Counted from the stretch's first letter, positions 1 through 6,395 are shown. The stretch: DNA of 6,395 bases from Candidatus Terrybacteria bacterium RIFCSPLOWO2_01_FULL_58_14 (GCA_001824745.1 MHSZ01000032.1:63662-70056); one strand, 5' to 3'. Numbers and translations: made by a program. Notes: a model not told the origin generated them from the sequence alone.

Positions 1-2
1 CT

Positions 3-1826
3 CTTGTGGCGCTTCCCCTTGCAGCGCTTCTTGGATTTTCTCCGCTGGGAGCTCCGGCGGCAGTCGGATTTCTCCTCGGTGCCGCCGCCTCGGCTCTTGC
101 GGGGGTAGCGGGGATGTTCATTGCCGTGCGGGCGAACGTGCGAACTGCCGAAGCGGCATCGGGTGGTGTTGCGAAGGCTTTTGACTTGGCATTCCGCGGC
201 GGTGCGGTGACGGGTTTTGCGGTCGCAGGGTTGGCGCTCTTATCGCTTGTGATCGTTGCCTTTCTCTACGGCATTGATGACCTCACGCCGTTTCTTGCGT
301 TGGGATTCGGGGGCTCGCTCATTTCCATATTCGCGCGGCTCGGAGGGGGAATCTTTACGAAAGCCGCAGACGTGGGCGCCGATTTAGTTGGCAAGGTGGA
401 GGCCGGCATTCCCGAAGACGACCCGAGGAACCCCGCGGTCATTGCCGATAACGTAGGAGACAACGTAGGTGACGACGCGGGAATGGCCGCGGACCTCTTC
501 GAGACCTATGTGGTGACGACCGTCGCCGCTATGCTTCTTACGTCGCTTACGCGCCCAGACCTCATCGTAACGCCCCTGACGATTGGCGCCGTAGGGATTG
601 TCGCGTCGATCTTCGCCTCTTTCACCGTACGCATTAATGCGGTGACGAGAACGCTTTTTTCCTGGTTCAGCGGCGGGGGAGAGAGCGGTGCCATTATGGG
701 GGCGCTTTACGCCGGATTTGTCTCTGCGGCAGCGATGGCCGCGATTGGTTTCGCGCGCGTGCTTCCTGATCCGGAACTGGCGTATGCGGCATTGATCGGT
801 ATCGCCGTCACTGCTGCAATGGTGGTGATTACCGAGTACTACACGTCGAAACGATTTCGGCCAGTGCGCGCGATCGCCGATGCGTCCGCGTCCGGTCATG
901 GCACGAACGTCATCGCCGGTCTCGCGTATGGGATGGAGGCGACCGCGGCCCCCGTGATTGTGATTATGGCGGGGATACTGCTCGCGTATGCGGCGGCAGG
1001 AGTTCTCGGCGTCGCATTTGCGGCAACGGCGATGCTTTCCCTGGTCGGTATGGTGATTGCGATTGACGCATTCGGCCCGGTGACCGACAATGCCGGCGGT
1101 ATTGCGGAAATGGCCGGACTCTCCGGAGACGTACGGAAGGTGACGGATGCCCTCGATGCGGTGGGAAATACGACGAAGGCGGTCACGAAAGGATACGCGA
1201 TCGCCTCAGCCGGGCTCGCAGCACTCGTGCTTTTCGTTTCTTATCTTTCAGAGCTGGGAGAAGAGGGGGCATATGATTTCTCGATTGCAAACCCGGATGT
1301 GCTCGTCGGCATCCTTGCCGGTGCTGCGGTGCCGTATCTGTTCGCCTCCTTCGCGATGCGTGCGGTAGGGAGGGCTGCGGGAACTGTCGTTGAAGAGGTG
1401 CGCCGCCAATTCCGAGAAATCGAGGGCATCATGGAAGGAAGGGCGAAGCCCGATTACGGCAGAGCCGTGGCGCTGGTGACCGAGGCCGCAATCCGGGAGA
1501 TGGTTGCCCCCGCCCTTTTGCCTGTTGTCGTGCCGATTCTTGTGTGGTTCGTCCTAGGGCCCGAGGCCTTGGGCGGCGCACTCATCGGCGTGATCGTCAC
1601 GGGTCTTTTTGTGGCGCTCTCGATGACATCAGGAGGAGCGGCGTGGGACAACGCGAAGAAGTTCATTGAAGAGGGGAATCTCGGCGGCAAGGGATCGCCC
1701 GCGCACAAGGCCGCGGTCACGGGCGATACCGTTGGCGATCCTTTCAAAGATACCGCCGGCCCGGCGATCAACCCGTTGATCAAAGTGATGAATATCGTGG
1801 CTCTTCTCCTCGTGCGGTTCCTCTGA
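3..1826 (+). CDS. hppA: Membrane-bound K+-independent H+-translocating pyrophosphatase (5' partial)
   Basis: This polytopic inner-membrane pump hydrolyses pyrophosphate to two phosphates and moves protons across the membrane. The frame is open to the left edge. The GTG at position 6 is probably internal, because the 606 residues counted from it begin in a mid-protein region (conserved [10 protein letters not shown] at 42-51) and the family is usually about 660-700 residues, so the first one or two membrane segments are missing. Visible motifs, numbered from that GTG, are the substrate/Mg signature DX7KXE (D122, K130, E132), the DX3DX3D cluster (D148, D152, D156), [12 protein letters not shown] at 354-365, NAKKFIEEG at 549-557 and [16 protein letters not shown] at 575-590. 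GNTT (387-390) is followed by K391 and T394. In this family that Lys/Thr pair marks the potassium-independent class, whereas Ala at these positions marks the K+-dependent class. Family identity is near certain. Proton rather than sodium pumping is inferred from the class. The promoter lies outside the window. Confidence 0.97.
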   Translation, partial: LVALPLAALLGFSPLGAPAAVGFLLGAAASALAGVAGMFIAVRANVRTAEAASGGVAKAFDLAFRGGAVTGFAVAGLALLSLVIVAFLYGIDDLTPFLALGFGGSLISIFARLGGGIFTKAADVGADLVGKVEAGIPEDDPRNPAVIADNVGDNVGDDAGMAADLFETYVVTTVAAMLLTSLTRPDLIVTPLTIGAVGIVASIFASFTVRINAVTRTLFSWFSGGGESGAIMGALYAGFVSAAAMAAIGFARVLPDPELAYAALIGIAVTAAMVVITEYYTSKRFRPVRAIADASASGHGTNVIAGLAYGMEATAAPVIVIMAGILLAYAAAGVLGVAFAATAMLSLVGMVIAIDAFGPVTDNAGGIAEMAGLSGDVRKVTDALDAVGNTTKAVTKGYAIASAGLAALVLFVSYLSELGEEGAYDFSIANPDVLVGILAGAAVPYLFASFAMRAVGRAAGTVVEEVRRQFREIEGIMEGRAKPDYGRAVALVTEAAIREMVAPALLPVVVPILVWFVLGPEALGGALIGVIVTGLFVALSMTSGGAAWDNAKKFIEEGNLGGKGSPAHKAAVTGDTVGDPFKDTAGPAINPLIKVMNIVALLLVRFL

Positions 1827-1858
1827 AAGAAAAGGCGCCCCGCCTTTTGGGCGGGGCG
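1827..1858 (-). terminator. Rho-independent terminator between convergent genes
   Basis: A perfect 9-bp GC stem (1836-1844 with 1850-1858, loop TTTTG) fills most of the gap between the hppA stop codon and the end of the minus-strand gene. Read on the minus strand, the stem is followed by CC and then TTTTCTTTC, which is the classic intrinsic-terminator arrangement, so it should stop transcription of the membrane-protein gene. On the plus strand the sequence after the stem (ATGAGCG) has no T-tract, so any effect on hppA transcripts would come from the hairpin alone, possibly as a 3'-end stabiliser. Confidence 0.8.
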
Positions 1859-1865
1859 ATGAGCG

Positions 1866-2618
1866 TTAGTTCTCGACCGTTTCGATGGTTTGATCCGGAT
1901 CGAGGAACCCCGTAGCGATGAGAATCGCTTCGCGCTCTTTGATCCTTCGGTTGATCTCGATGAGATCGTCTTCCGTGAAGTCGTCTACCACGAGGTTGTT
2001 GGGAGCGCCGAAACCGACGGTTGCCATCGTGATGAGCATTTCCCCGAATGGGTTGAGCGACTTTTCGCAATTGCTCACCTTGTACCAGTTCCAGCGCCCG
2101 AGCACGTACGTGGGGAAGTCCCCTGCGTAGATAATGAACTCGAACCAGGTCTTGCCCGTTCTCACATGGTGTACGCGTTGCACTTTCGTGACGAATCCGA
2201 AGCCGTGCTTGCCATGGCCGGATTCTTCCATACGGACGCGAGGAAGATCGATGATGGCGTCGGCGAGGATGGCGTAGCCGATCGTGAGCCTCCACAACCA
2301 GCCGATGCGCAGTTGCTTCGTCGTTTTGGTGATGCGGCGGGCGCGTGCGGCGTCCTGCGCGACCCAAAGCCCGATTGCGCGCGTGCCGAGTCCTACGCCG
2401 TAGGCGAGGAGGGCCCAGCAGACGGCGTTGAGTGCGAATCCGACGAAGGAGCCGCCGGGCTCCTGTGCGTCGACCGCCCGATCGAGCACGGGTACGGCTT
2501 CAAGTGCGGGATCCCATGTCGTGAGGACGGTTTCGATCGGTCCCCAGAAGATTTTCAGTAGCGCAATCGCGAAGAGAGCGAAGATTCCTATAGCGAGGTT
2601 CTTTTTCAGATCGAACAT
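1866..2618 (-). CDS. Uncharacterised membrane protein, about 250 aa
   Basis: I do not recognise this protein with confidence. Translation from the ATG at 2618-2616 gives 250 residues. That start is preceded by AAAGGAG at 6-nt spacing. A longer in-frame TTG start at 2684 lies inside the promoter -35 box and can be dismissed. The N-terminal half has hydrophobic segments at about 8-26 and 57-85, with an extracytoplasmic-looking or loop stretch between them, then a basic RARRITKTTKQLR region (92-104) and a weaker hydrophobic stretch at 107-124. The C-terminal half looks soluble: GFGFVTK (139-145), an aromatic-rich WFEFIIYAGDFPTYVLGRWNWYK section (158-180), and an acidic tail. A GFVT-type strand followed by a late 'small-hydrophobic-Gly' stretch (191-205) faintly recalls DUF502-type two-TM proteins, but this is only a weak visual resemblance. 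The gene is monocistronic, with its own promoter and terminator, divergent from tig and convergent with hppA. Confidence 0.85.
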   Translation of the reverse strand: MFDLKKNLAIGIFALFAIALLKIFWGPIETVLTTWDPALEAVPVLDRAVDAQEPGGSFVGFALNAVCWALLAYGVGLGTRAIGLWVAQDAARARRITKTTKQLRIGWLWRLTIGYAILADAIIDLPRVRMEESGHGKHGFGFVTKVQRVHHVRTGKTWFEFIIYAGDFPTYVLGRWNWYKVSNCEKSLNPFGEMLITMATVGFGAPNNLVVDDFTEDDLIEINRRIKEREAILIATGFLDPDQTIETVEN

Positions 2619-2624
2619 CGCCGT

Positions 2625-2631
2625 CTCCTTT
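2625..2631 (-). promoter_or_regulatory. Ribosome binding site for the minus-strand membrane protein
   Basis: On the minus strand this reads AAAGGAG, followed by a 6-nt spacer (ACGGCG) and the ATG at 2618-2616. It is the only strong Shine-Dalgarno sequence in the window. It fixes the start of the 250-residue protein and rules out the longer TTG-initiated reading. Confidence 0.85.
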
Positions 2632-2655
2632 CTGGTTGGGAAGGTTCGTGAGTAG

Positions 2656-2684
2656 AATGTACCATTTTTTATCGCATTCGTCAA
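2656..2684 (-). promoter_or_regulatory. Sigma70-type promoter for the minus-strand membrane protein
   Basis: On the minus strand there is TTGACG (-35, 2684-2679, 5 of 6 to consensus), a 17-nt spacer, and TACATT (-10, 2661-2656, 4 of 6). A TG one base upstream of the -10 makes it an extended -10. Transcription would start near 2649, giving a leader of about 30 nt that contains the AAAGGAG site. Spacing and composition are near ideal, and the spacer includes an A-run. Confidence 0.75.
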
Positions 2685-2718
2685 TCTTCTGCAGGATTCT
2701 CATTGAGAGGCGAGAATT

Positions 2719-2727
2719 TGATACATG
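2719..2727 (+). promoter_or_regulatory. Possible extended -10 element for tig
   Basis: TGATACATG has the extended -10 layout (TG, one base, then TACATG), but the hexamer matches consensus at only 3 of 6 positions and no convincing -35 lies 16-18 nt upstream. The same TGNTACAT core occurs in the divergent promoter on the other strand. If used, transcription would begin near 2734, just at the upstream ATG (2735) and 16 nt before the ATG at 2750. This is a weak candidate, listed because no better promoter for tig is visible in the divergent gap. Confidence 0.3.
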
Positions 2728-2749
2728 AAGGGTGATGAATCTTAACTCC

Positions 2750-4060
2750 ATGCAAGTATCTCGTGACCGCGCACAATATACGCTCATTGTTGTCGTCTCG
2801 CCCGAGGAACTTGTTCTTTATGAAGATGCGGCTTTTGCCGCGCTTCGTTCCGAGCTCGAACTCCCGGGTTTTCGGAAAGGTCACGTTCCCGAAACCGTGG
2901 CTCGTTCGCATCTTTCTCCCGAACGTATTTTCGCCGAAGCAGTGGAGCGGGCGGTCGCGGAGCGCGGCAGTGCTGCATGCGAAGATCTCCACATTGAATT
3001 CGTGGGCGCGCCTCGCGTGGAAGTGCTGAAAGCGGCGCGCGGGAACCCTTTGGAGTTTCGTATCACCGTGGAGGCTTTGCCGGAGGTTCCGTTGGCCGAT
3101 TGGAGGAATCTGCGGGTTCCGCTGCAGCCGCAGGAGGTCGGGGAGCAAGACGTGGATCTCGCACTCGATCAGCTTCGGCGTTCGCGCGCAAAGAGCAGAG
3201 CCGTGTTGCGTGAGGCACGGCTCGGTGATCTCGTGGAAGTGGATTTCGATACTCGGTTGGATGGAGCGCTGCTTGGCGAGGGAAGTTCGCAGCGACACCC
3301 GCTCATTTTGGGCGAAGGGAACTTCATTCCCGGATTTGAGGACGCGATTGTTGGCATGAATGCCGGAGAGGAAAAAGTCGTTCATCTCTCATTCCCCGCG
3401 GATTGGGCGAAGCGTGAACTCGCCGGCAAAGAAGCCGAGTTTCGCATTAAGGCGCGGAGCGTGCAGGAGCGTATCGTGCCGGATCTGGACGAAGCGTTCG
3501 CCCGGTCAGTCGGCAAGTTCGAGAACCTCGAGGATTTACGCAAAGGCATCCGAGAAGGACTGTCGGAAGAGCGACGCGAACGAGAGCGCAGGAGGGTGCG
3601 AACCGAAGCCGTGGATCGCCTCGGCGAGCGCATTCCCGAAGATGCGATTCCCGAAACGCTTATGGCACAGGAGAGAGCGAGAATGCAGGAGGAACTTCGG
3701 GAGAGTATTGAAGCGCATGGGATGGCGTTCGCGGATTACCTCGCGCGTATCGGAAAGCGCGAGGAGGAGCTCGCAGAGGGTTTTCGGGAAGGGGCGATAC
3801 GGCGCGTACGGGCGGCCCTGGTGCTTCGCGCACTGGCTCGGGAGGAAGGGATTACGGTGAGCGCAGACGAGGTCGGCGTCCGCGTGGAAGAGACGCTTCG
3901 ACAGATGCGTGGCGGGGGGGAAGCGGGAGGCCGCCTTGATTCCGACGCCTTGCGATCGTATACTGAGAACGTTCTCCGAAACGAGAAAACACTGGAGCTC
4001 ATCGAACAGGTAGTTGCCCCAGGCGTTTCGGGCACTTTTCCGCGCGATGAATCCAGTTGA
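2750..4060 (+). CDS. tig: Trigger factor (ribosome-associated chaperone / peptidyl-prolyl isomerase)
   Basis: Trigger factor binds the ribosome near the exit tunnel and holds nascent chains; its middle FKBP-like domain isomerises prolyl bonds. From the ATG at 2750 the protein is 436 residues, close to the E. coli length of 432, and begins MQVS as many family members do. The ribosome-binding signature GFRKGHVP is at 40-47. The FKBP-like domain spans about 159-239 (GDLVEVDF, then [23 protein letters not shown]). The helical substrate-binding C-terminal arm follows from about 240, with a charged [10 protein letters not shown] stretch. In-frame upstream starts exist at GTG 2732 and ATG 2735. None of the starts has a good Shine-Dalgarno site: GAAGGG at 2727-2732 is too close to 2735 and too far from 2750. 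I chose 2750 by homology. A run of seven Gs at 3914-3920 encodes part of a Gly-rich GGGEAGG insert, and the frame continues normally past it. clpP follows directly. Confidence 0.95.
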   Translation: MQVSRDRAQYTLIVVVSPEELVLYEDAAFAALRSELELPGFRKGHVPETVARSHLSPERIFAEAVERAVAERGSAACEDLHIEFVGAPRVEVLKAARGNPLEFRITVEALPEVPLADWRNLRVPLQPQEVGEQDVDLALDQLRRSRAKSRAVLREARLGDLVEVDFDTRLDGALLGEGSSQRHPLILGEGNFIPGFEDAIVGMNAGEEKVVHLSFPADWAKRELAGKEAEFRIKARSVQERIVPDLDEAFARSVGKFENLEDLRKGIREGLSEERRERERRRVRTEAVDRLGERIPEDAIPETLMAQERARMQEELRESIEAHGMAFADYLARIGKREEELAEGFREGAIRRVRAALVLRALAREEGITVSADEVGVRVEETLRQMRGGGEAGGRLDSDALRSYTENVLRNEKTLELIEQVVAPGVSGTFPRDESS

Positions 4061-4068
4061 AATATTGC

Positions 4069-4683
4069 ATGCATAATCAACTCATTCCCATGGTCGTGGA
4101 GCCCACGCCTAGAGGCGAACGGGCATACGATATTTACTCGCGGTTGCTCAAAGATCGCATCATTTTCCTCGGAGGGCCGATTCTCGATCCGTTGGCGAAT
4201 GCGGTGATCGCCCAACTTCTTTTTCTCGAACAGCAGGATCCGAAGCGCGACATTAAGCTTTATATCAATTCGCCCGGCGGTTCGGTCACTGCGGGCCTAG
4301 CGGTGTACGATACCATGCAGTACGTGAAGCCCGATGTTGCGACTATCTGTATCGGCATCGCCGCCTCGATGGCCGCCACGCTCCTTGCCGCGGGGGCAAA
4401 AGGGAAGCGTTTCGCGCTTCCCAACAGCGAAATACTCATTCACCAAGTGATGGGAGGCGCGGAAGGGCAGGCGGTGGAGATTGAGATTGCGGCCCGCCAG
4501 ATTATTCGCGTCAAGGAGAAAATCAACCGCATCCTCGCCAAACACACGGGTCAGAAGATCGAAAAAATCGAACGGGATACTGACCGCGATTTCTGGATGA
4601 CCGCAGACGAGGCGAAAGAATACGGTCTGTTGGATAAGATTATTTCCAAGACCAACTCAATGACGCCCCCAAAACGATCCTGA
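4069..4683 (+). CDS. clpP: ATP-dependent Clp protease proteolytic subunit
   Basis: ClpP is the serine peptidase that forms a two-ring barrel and degrades proteins fed to it by Clp ATPases in the cytoplasm. From the ATG at 4069 the protein is 204 residues, typical for the family, with the usual start region [32 protein letters not shown]. The catalytic triad is present with family spacing: S100 (IAASMA), H125 (ILIHQ) and D174 (the last Asp of DTDRD). The oxyanion/strand motif [12 protein letters not shown] is at 65-76. There is no long propeptide. An in-frame TTG at 4057 overlaps the tig stop as TTGA and would add four residues. Neither start has a Shine-Dalgarno sequence, so translation may be coupled to tig. 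Two small departures from the common motifs are ASMAA for ASMGA and HQV for HQP. No clpX or clpC lies next to it here; the ATPase partner must be elsewhere. Confidence 0.96.
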   Translation: MHNQLIPMVVEPTPRGERAYDIYSRLLKDRIIFLGGPILDPLANAVIAQLLFLEQQDPKRDIKLYINSPGGSVTAGLAVYDTMQYVKPDVATICIGIAASMAATLLAAGAKGKRFALPNSEILIHQVMGGAEGQAVEIEIAARQIIRVKEKINRILAKHTGQKIEKIERDTDRDFWMTADEAKEYGLLDKIISKTNSMTPPKRS

Positions 4684-4707
4684 TGAGGCATCGGATTTGT
4701 GGTATAT

Positions 4708-4733
4708 CCCGCCCCACCGAAGGCGGGTTCTTC
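4708..4733 (+). terminator. Weak terminator-like hairpin after clpP
   Basis: CCCGCC (4708-4713) pairs with GGCGGG (4722-4727) across an 8-nt loop and is followed by TTCTTC. The stem is GC-rich but only 6 bp, and the tail is short, so this would be a modest intrinsic terminator for the tig-clpP transcript. Its position, between the clpP stop and a separate gpmI promoter, supports that role. Confidence 0.45.
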
Positions 4734-4753
4734 GTAGCTGCGGGCACTTCGGG

Positions 4754-4762
4754 TGCTATACT
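4754..4762 (+). promoter_or_regulatory. Extended -10 promoter for gpmI
   Basis: TGCTATACT is an extended -10 (TG, one base, then TATACT, 5 of 6 to consensus). No clear -35 is present 16-18 nt upstream, as is allowed for extended -10 promoters. The hexamer ends only 11 nt before the gpmI ATG at 4774. The expected transcription start (about 4768-4774) therefore leaves a leader of roughly 0-6 nt, and the region has no Shine-Dalgarno site. Confidence 0.65.
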
Positions 4763-4773
4763 GAAAAGTAGTC

Positions 4774-6324
4774 ATGCCGAGATTTGTACTCCTCATTCTT
4801 GATGGTTTTGGCATCGCCCCGTTATCGGTGGCAAACCCTCGCAGTCAGGCCTCGACCCCCACTTTTGATCGGCTCGAACGCGAGGCATTCACCGTTTCGC
4901 TTCAGGCCTCAGGCATTGCCGTTGGGCTCCCTTGGGGAGAACCCGGGAACTCTGAGGCTGGCCACCTCACGATTGGGGCGGGACGGCTTCTCTATCATCA
5001 CCTTCCCCGTATCGTGATGGCGATTCAAGACGGTTCGTTCTTTACGAACCAAGCCCTCAAGGGGGCGTTCGCGCATGTGCGGCGTACGGGAGGGCGCCTT
5101 CATGCGATGGGGCTCGTGTCTTCCGGTTCCGTGCACAGTTATCCCGACCACCTCTACGCGCTTTTTGAAATGGCGCGGCGCGAGAATATTTCAATGGAAC
5201 TGCACGTGTTCACCGACGGTCGCGATGCCGATCCGCACGAAGCGCGGAAATTCCTCCCGCAGATCGAGGAACGGATGCGCGCACTTGGCGTGGGGCATAT
5301 TCGTTCTTTCATCGGGAGACACCTTGCGATGGATCGTGACGGGAACTGGGACAGAACAGCGCGTGCGTATCGTTTGCTCGTTGAAGGGCGAGGAGAACGG
5401 ACGCCGTCGGTCGACGAAGGGCTGGAGAGCGCATATGCCGCCGGCCTGAGCGACGAGTTTCTTCCCGCGACGCTGATCGCGCAACAGGACGAAAATCCGC
5501 CCGTTGTGCAATCGGGCGACGCGCTTATCTTTTTTAACTTTCGTGAGGATTCCGCGAGGCAACTCGCGGAGGCCTTTGGCGCTTCGGCATTCGGTTTCTT
5601 TCCGCGGCGAGAGCTCGACGACTTCGCGTTCGTCACTTTGACGAGTTACGAACGCGGCCTGAAAGCTGAAGTCGCGTTTCCAGCAGAGAAGATCGGCGAA
5701 ACACTCGGTGCAACCCTCGCGAAGGCGGGGATGTCGCAGTTGCGCATCGCAGAAACAGAGAAATATGCGCATGTGACCTATTTTCTCAATGGCGGCATTG
5801 AGGAACCGTTTCCGGGCGAGGAGCGGAGGATTGTGCACTCGCGCTCCGACGCCACCGCCGACGCGGAGCCGGCCATGCGCGCTCAAGAGATCACCACTGC
5901 GGTATGCGAGGCGATTACGCGCCATACACATGACGCCGTCATCGCGAACTTCGCGAATGCAGACATGGTCGGCCATACCGGAAATCTCGCGGCGTGCGCG
6001 CGGGCGCTGGAGACGCTCGACAAAGCGGTTGCCGATATTCTCCAGGCCGCTGCGGCAGAGGGCGTGCCTGTTTTTCTTGTCTCTGACCATGGAAATATCG
6101 AAGAGAAGCGCGATCGCGTGAGCGGACGACCCCTTACCGAGCATTCTCTCAACCCCGTCCCCTTTTTCGTCATCGGCGCTAAGGGCGCGAAAACCGACAC
6201 AGATCAGCCCCCGCTTGATCAACGGGGATCAGAGGGGCTTTTGATCGATGTAGCGCCTACGATTCTCGCAGTTCTCGGCATCAAGAAACCGGCAAGCATG
6301 ACCGGTCAAAATCTCCTCAAGTGA
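4774..6324 (+). CDS. gpmI: 2,3-bisphosphoglycerate-independent phosphoglycerate mutase
   Basis: This enzyme interconverts 3- and 2-phosphoglycerate in lower glycolysis and gluconeogenesis, using two metal ions (usually Mn) and a phosphoserine intermediate. At 516 residues it matches the family's usual length, and the start MPRFVLLILDGFG is canonical. Visible sites are D10 (metal), the nucleophile S60 in GNSEAGHLTIGAG, H121 (VHSYPDHL), TDGRD at 147-151, GRHLAMDRDGNWDR at 181-194, NFR at 255-257, K330 (TEKYAH), D397 and H401 (NADMVGHTGN), D438 and H439 (SDHGN), and H457 (EHSLNPVPFF). The metal-binding and nucleophile residues are all present. Several surrounding motifs are off-consensus: FNFREDSARQ where FNFRPDRAR is usual (S260 replaces an Arg), and HSRSDATADAEPAM where a VATYD-PEM pattern is usual. 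The gene appears to be transcribed from its own promoter directly upstream. Confidence 0.96.
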   Translation: MPRFVLLILDGFGIAPLSVANPRSQASTPTFDRLEREAFTVSLQASGIAVGLPWGEPGNSEAGHLTIGAGRLLYHHLPRIVMAIQDGSFFTNQALKGAFAHVRRTGGRLHAMGLVSSGSVHSYPDHLYALFEMARRENISMELHVFTDGRDADPHEARKFLPQIEERMRALGVGHIRSFIGRHLAMDRDGNWDRTARAYRLLVEGRGERTPSVDEGLESAYAAGLSDEFLPATLIAQQDENPPVVQSGDALIFFNFREDSARQLAEAFGASAFGFFPRRELDDFAFVTLTSYERGLKAEVAFPAEKIGETLGATLAKAGMSQLRIAETEKYAHVTYFLNGGIEEPFPGEERRIVHSRSDATADAEPAMRAQEITTAVCEAITRHTHDAVIANFANADMVGHTGNLAACARALETLDKAVADILQAAAAEGVPVFLVSDHGNIEEKRDRVSGRPLTEHSLNPVPFFVIGAKGAKTDTDQPPLDQRGSEGLLIDVAPTILAVLGIKKPASMTGQNLLK

Positions 6325-6346
6325 TCCGTGCATGCGACCAAAATGA

Positions 6347-6395
6347 TACCCCGCTACGGGCGGCCTGCCTGCCCTCCTACGGCGGGTAAACCGGC
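6347..6395. repeat. GC-rich inverted/tandem repeat-like intergenic element, cut by window end
   Basis: Outer arms TACCCCGC (6347-6354) and GCGGGTA (6382-6388) can pair with one bulged C. Inside them are TACGGGCGG (6355-6363) and the near-copy TACGGCGGG (6379-6387) in direct orientation, and a tandem CCTGCCTGCC (6364-6373). GGGC (6358-6361) can pair with GCCC (6371-6374). The right edge truncates whatever follows. It may be a transcription terminator stem for gpmI or one copy of a dispersed palindromic repeat; no T-tract is visible before the edge. Confidence 0.45.

Noticed and set aside
1890..2561. Long plus-strand open frame (223 codons) opposite the membrane-protein gene
   Set aside because: Its translation is strongly acidic with no recognisable domain and no ribosome site. 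The opposite strand has promoter, Shine-Dalgarno, membrane segments and terminator, so this frame is an antisense shadow of a GC-rich gene.
2619..2684. N-terminal extension of the membrane protein from a TTG at 2684
   Set aside because: The TTG is part of the -35 box of the promoter, and the ATG at 2618 has a strong ribosome site at ideal spacing.
2681..3385. Minus-strand open frame (234 codons) covering the start of tig and the divergent promoter region
   Set aside because: It overlaps tig antisense and runs through the promoter region; the translation is rich in Arg/His/Phe without domain character.
3914..3920. Run of seven Gs in tig as a possible frameshift site
   Set aside because: The frame is continuous on both sides, and the C-terminal helical region ending [14 protein letters not shown] reads normally, so there is no evidence of a frameshift or slippage.
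4744..4756. Small GCAC/GTGC hairpin with a TTCGG loop overlapping the gpmI promoter
   Set aside because: A 4-bp stem is too short to support an operator or terminator call and could occur by chance.
5191..6222. Long minus-strand open frame (343 codons) across gpmI
   Set aside because: It lies fully antisense to a clearly conserved gpmI, and its translation shows no motif, membrane pattern or ribosome site. Long antisense frames are expected from GC-rich codon bias.
6343..6348. Minus-strand TATCAT resembling a -10 element after gpmI
   Set aside because: No -35 or minus-strand gene follows it; transcription would run antisense through gpmI.
6343..6395. Possible small ORF starting at ATG 6343 and running off the window (MIPRYGRPACPPTAGKP)
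   Set aside because: It is a translation of the GC-rich repeat-like element, has no ribosome site, and cannot be assessed past the edge.

Overview
This window holds five protein-coding genes on compact, GC-rich bacterial DNA and looks like ordinary chromosomal housekeeping sequence. From left to right they are a membrane proton-pumping pyrophosphatase (hppA, 5' end cut by the window edge), an unrecognised 250-residue membrane protein on the opposite strand, trigger factor (tig), the ClpP protease subunit (clpP), and cofactor-independent phosphoglycerate mutase (gpmI). I see no tRNA, rRNA, CRISPR array, insertion sequence, phage gene or defence-like cassette. The last 71 bases hold only a GC-rich repeat-like element, cut by the right edge.

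Organism: all five genes are bacterial. The mix of an H+-pyrophosphatase, a tig-clpP pair without clpX directly after it, short intergenic gaps, GC-rich palindromes between genes and mildly off-consensus enzyme motifs would fit a Patescibacteria/CPR (Parcubacteria-like) genome. This is an inference from gene style; no marker gene here settles the phylum.

Layout: hppA (+) and the membrane-protein gene (-) converge on a 39-bp gap that carries a strong hairpin. Its T-rich tail reads out on the minus strand, so it mainly terminates the membrane-protein gene. That gene and tig (+) diverge from a 131-bp AT-richer region, which holds a good sigma70-type promoter and a Shine-Dalgarno site for the minus gene and a weaker promoter candidate for tig. 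clpP follows tig by 8 bp, or overlaps it by 4 bp if a TTG start is used, so the two probably form one operon. After a weak terminator-like hairpin, gpmI has its own extended -10 promoter so close to its ATG that the transcript should be leaderless or nearly so.

How the genes relate: tig and clpP are both protein-quality-control genes (folding at the ribosome, proteolysis) and are plausibly co-expressed. hppA recovers energy from pyrophosphate as a proton gradient, and gpmI carries out a lower-glycolysis step. They share general energy metabolism with each other but show no specific link to tig-clpP. The only real unknown is the minus-strand membrane protein. I did not find evidence of a novel multi-gene system here.
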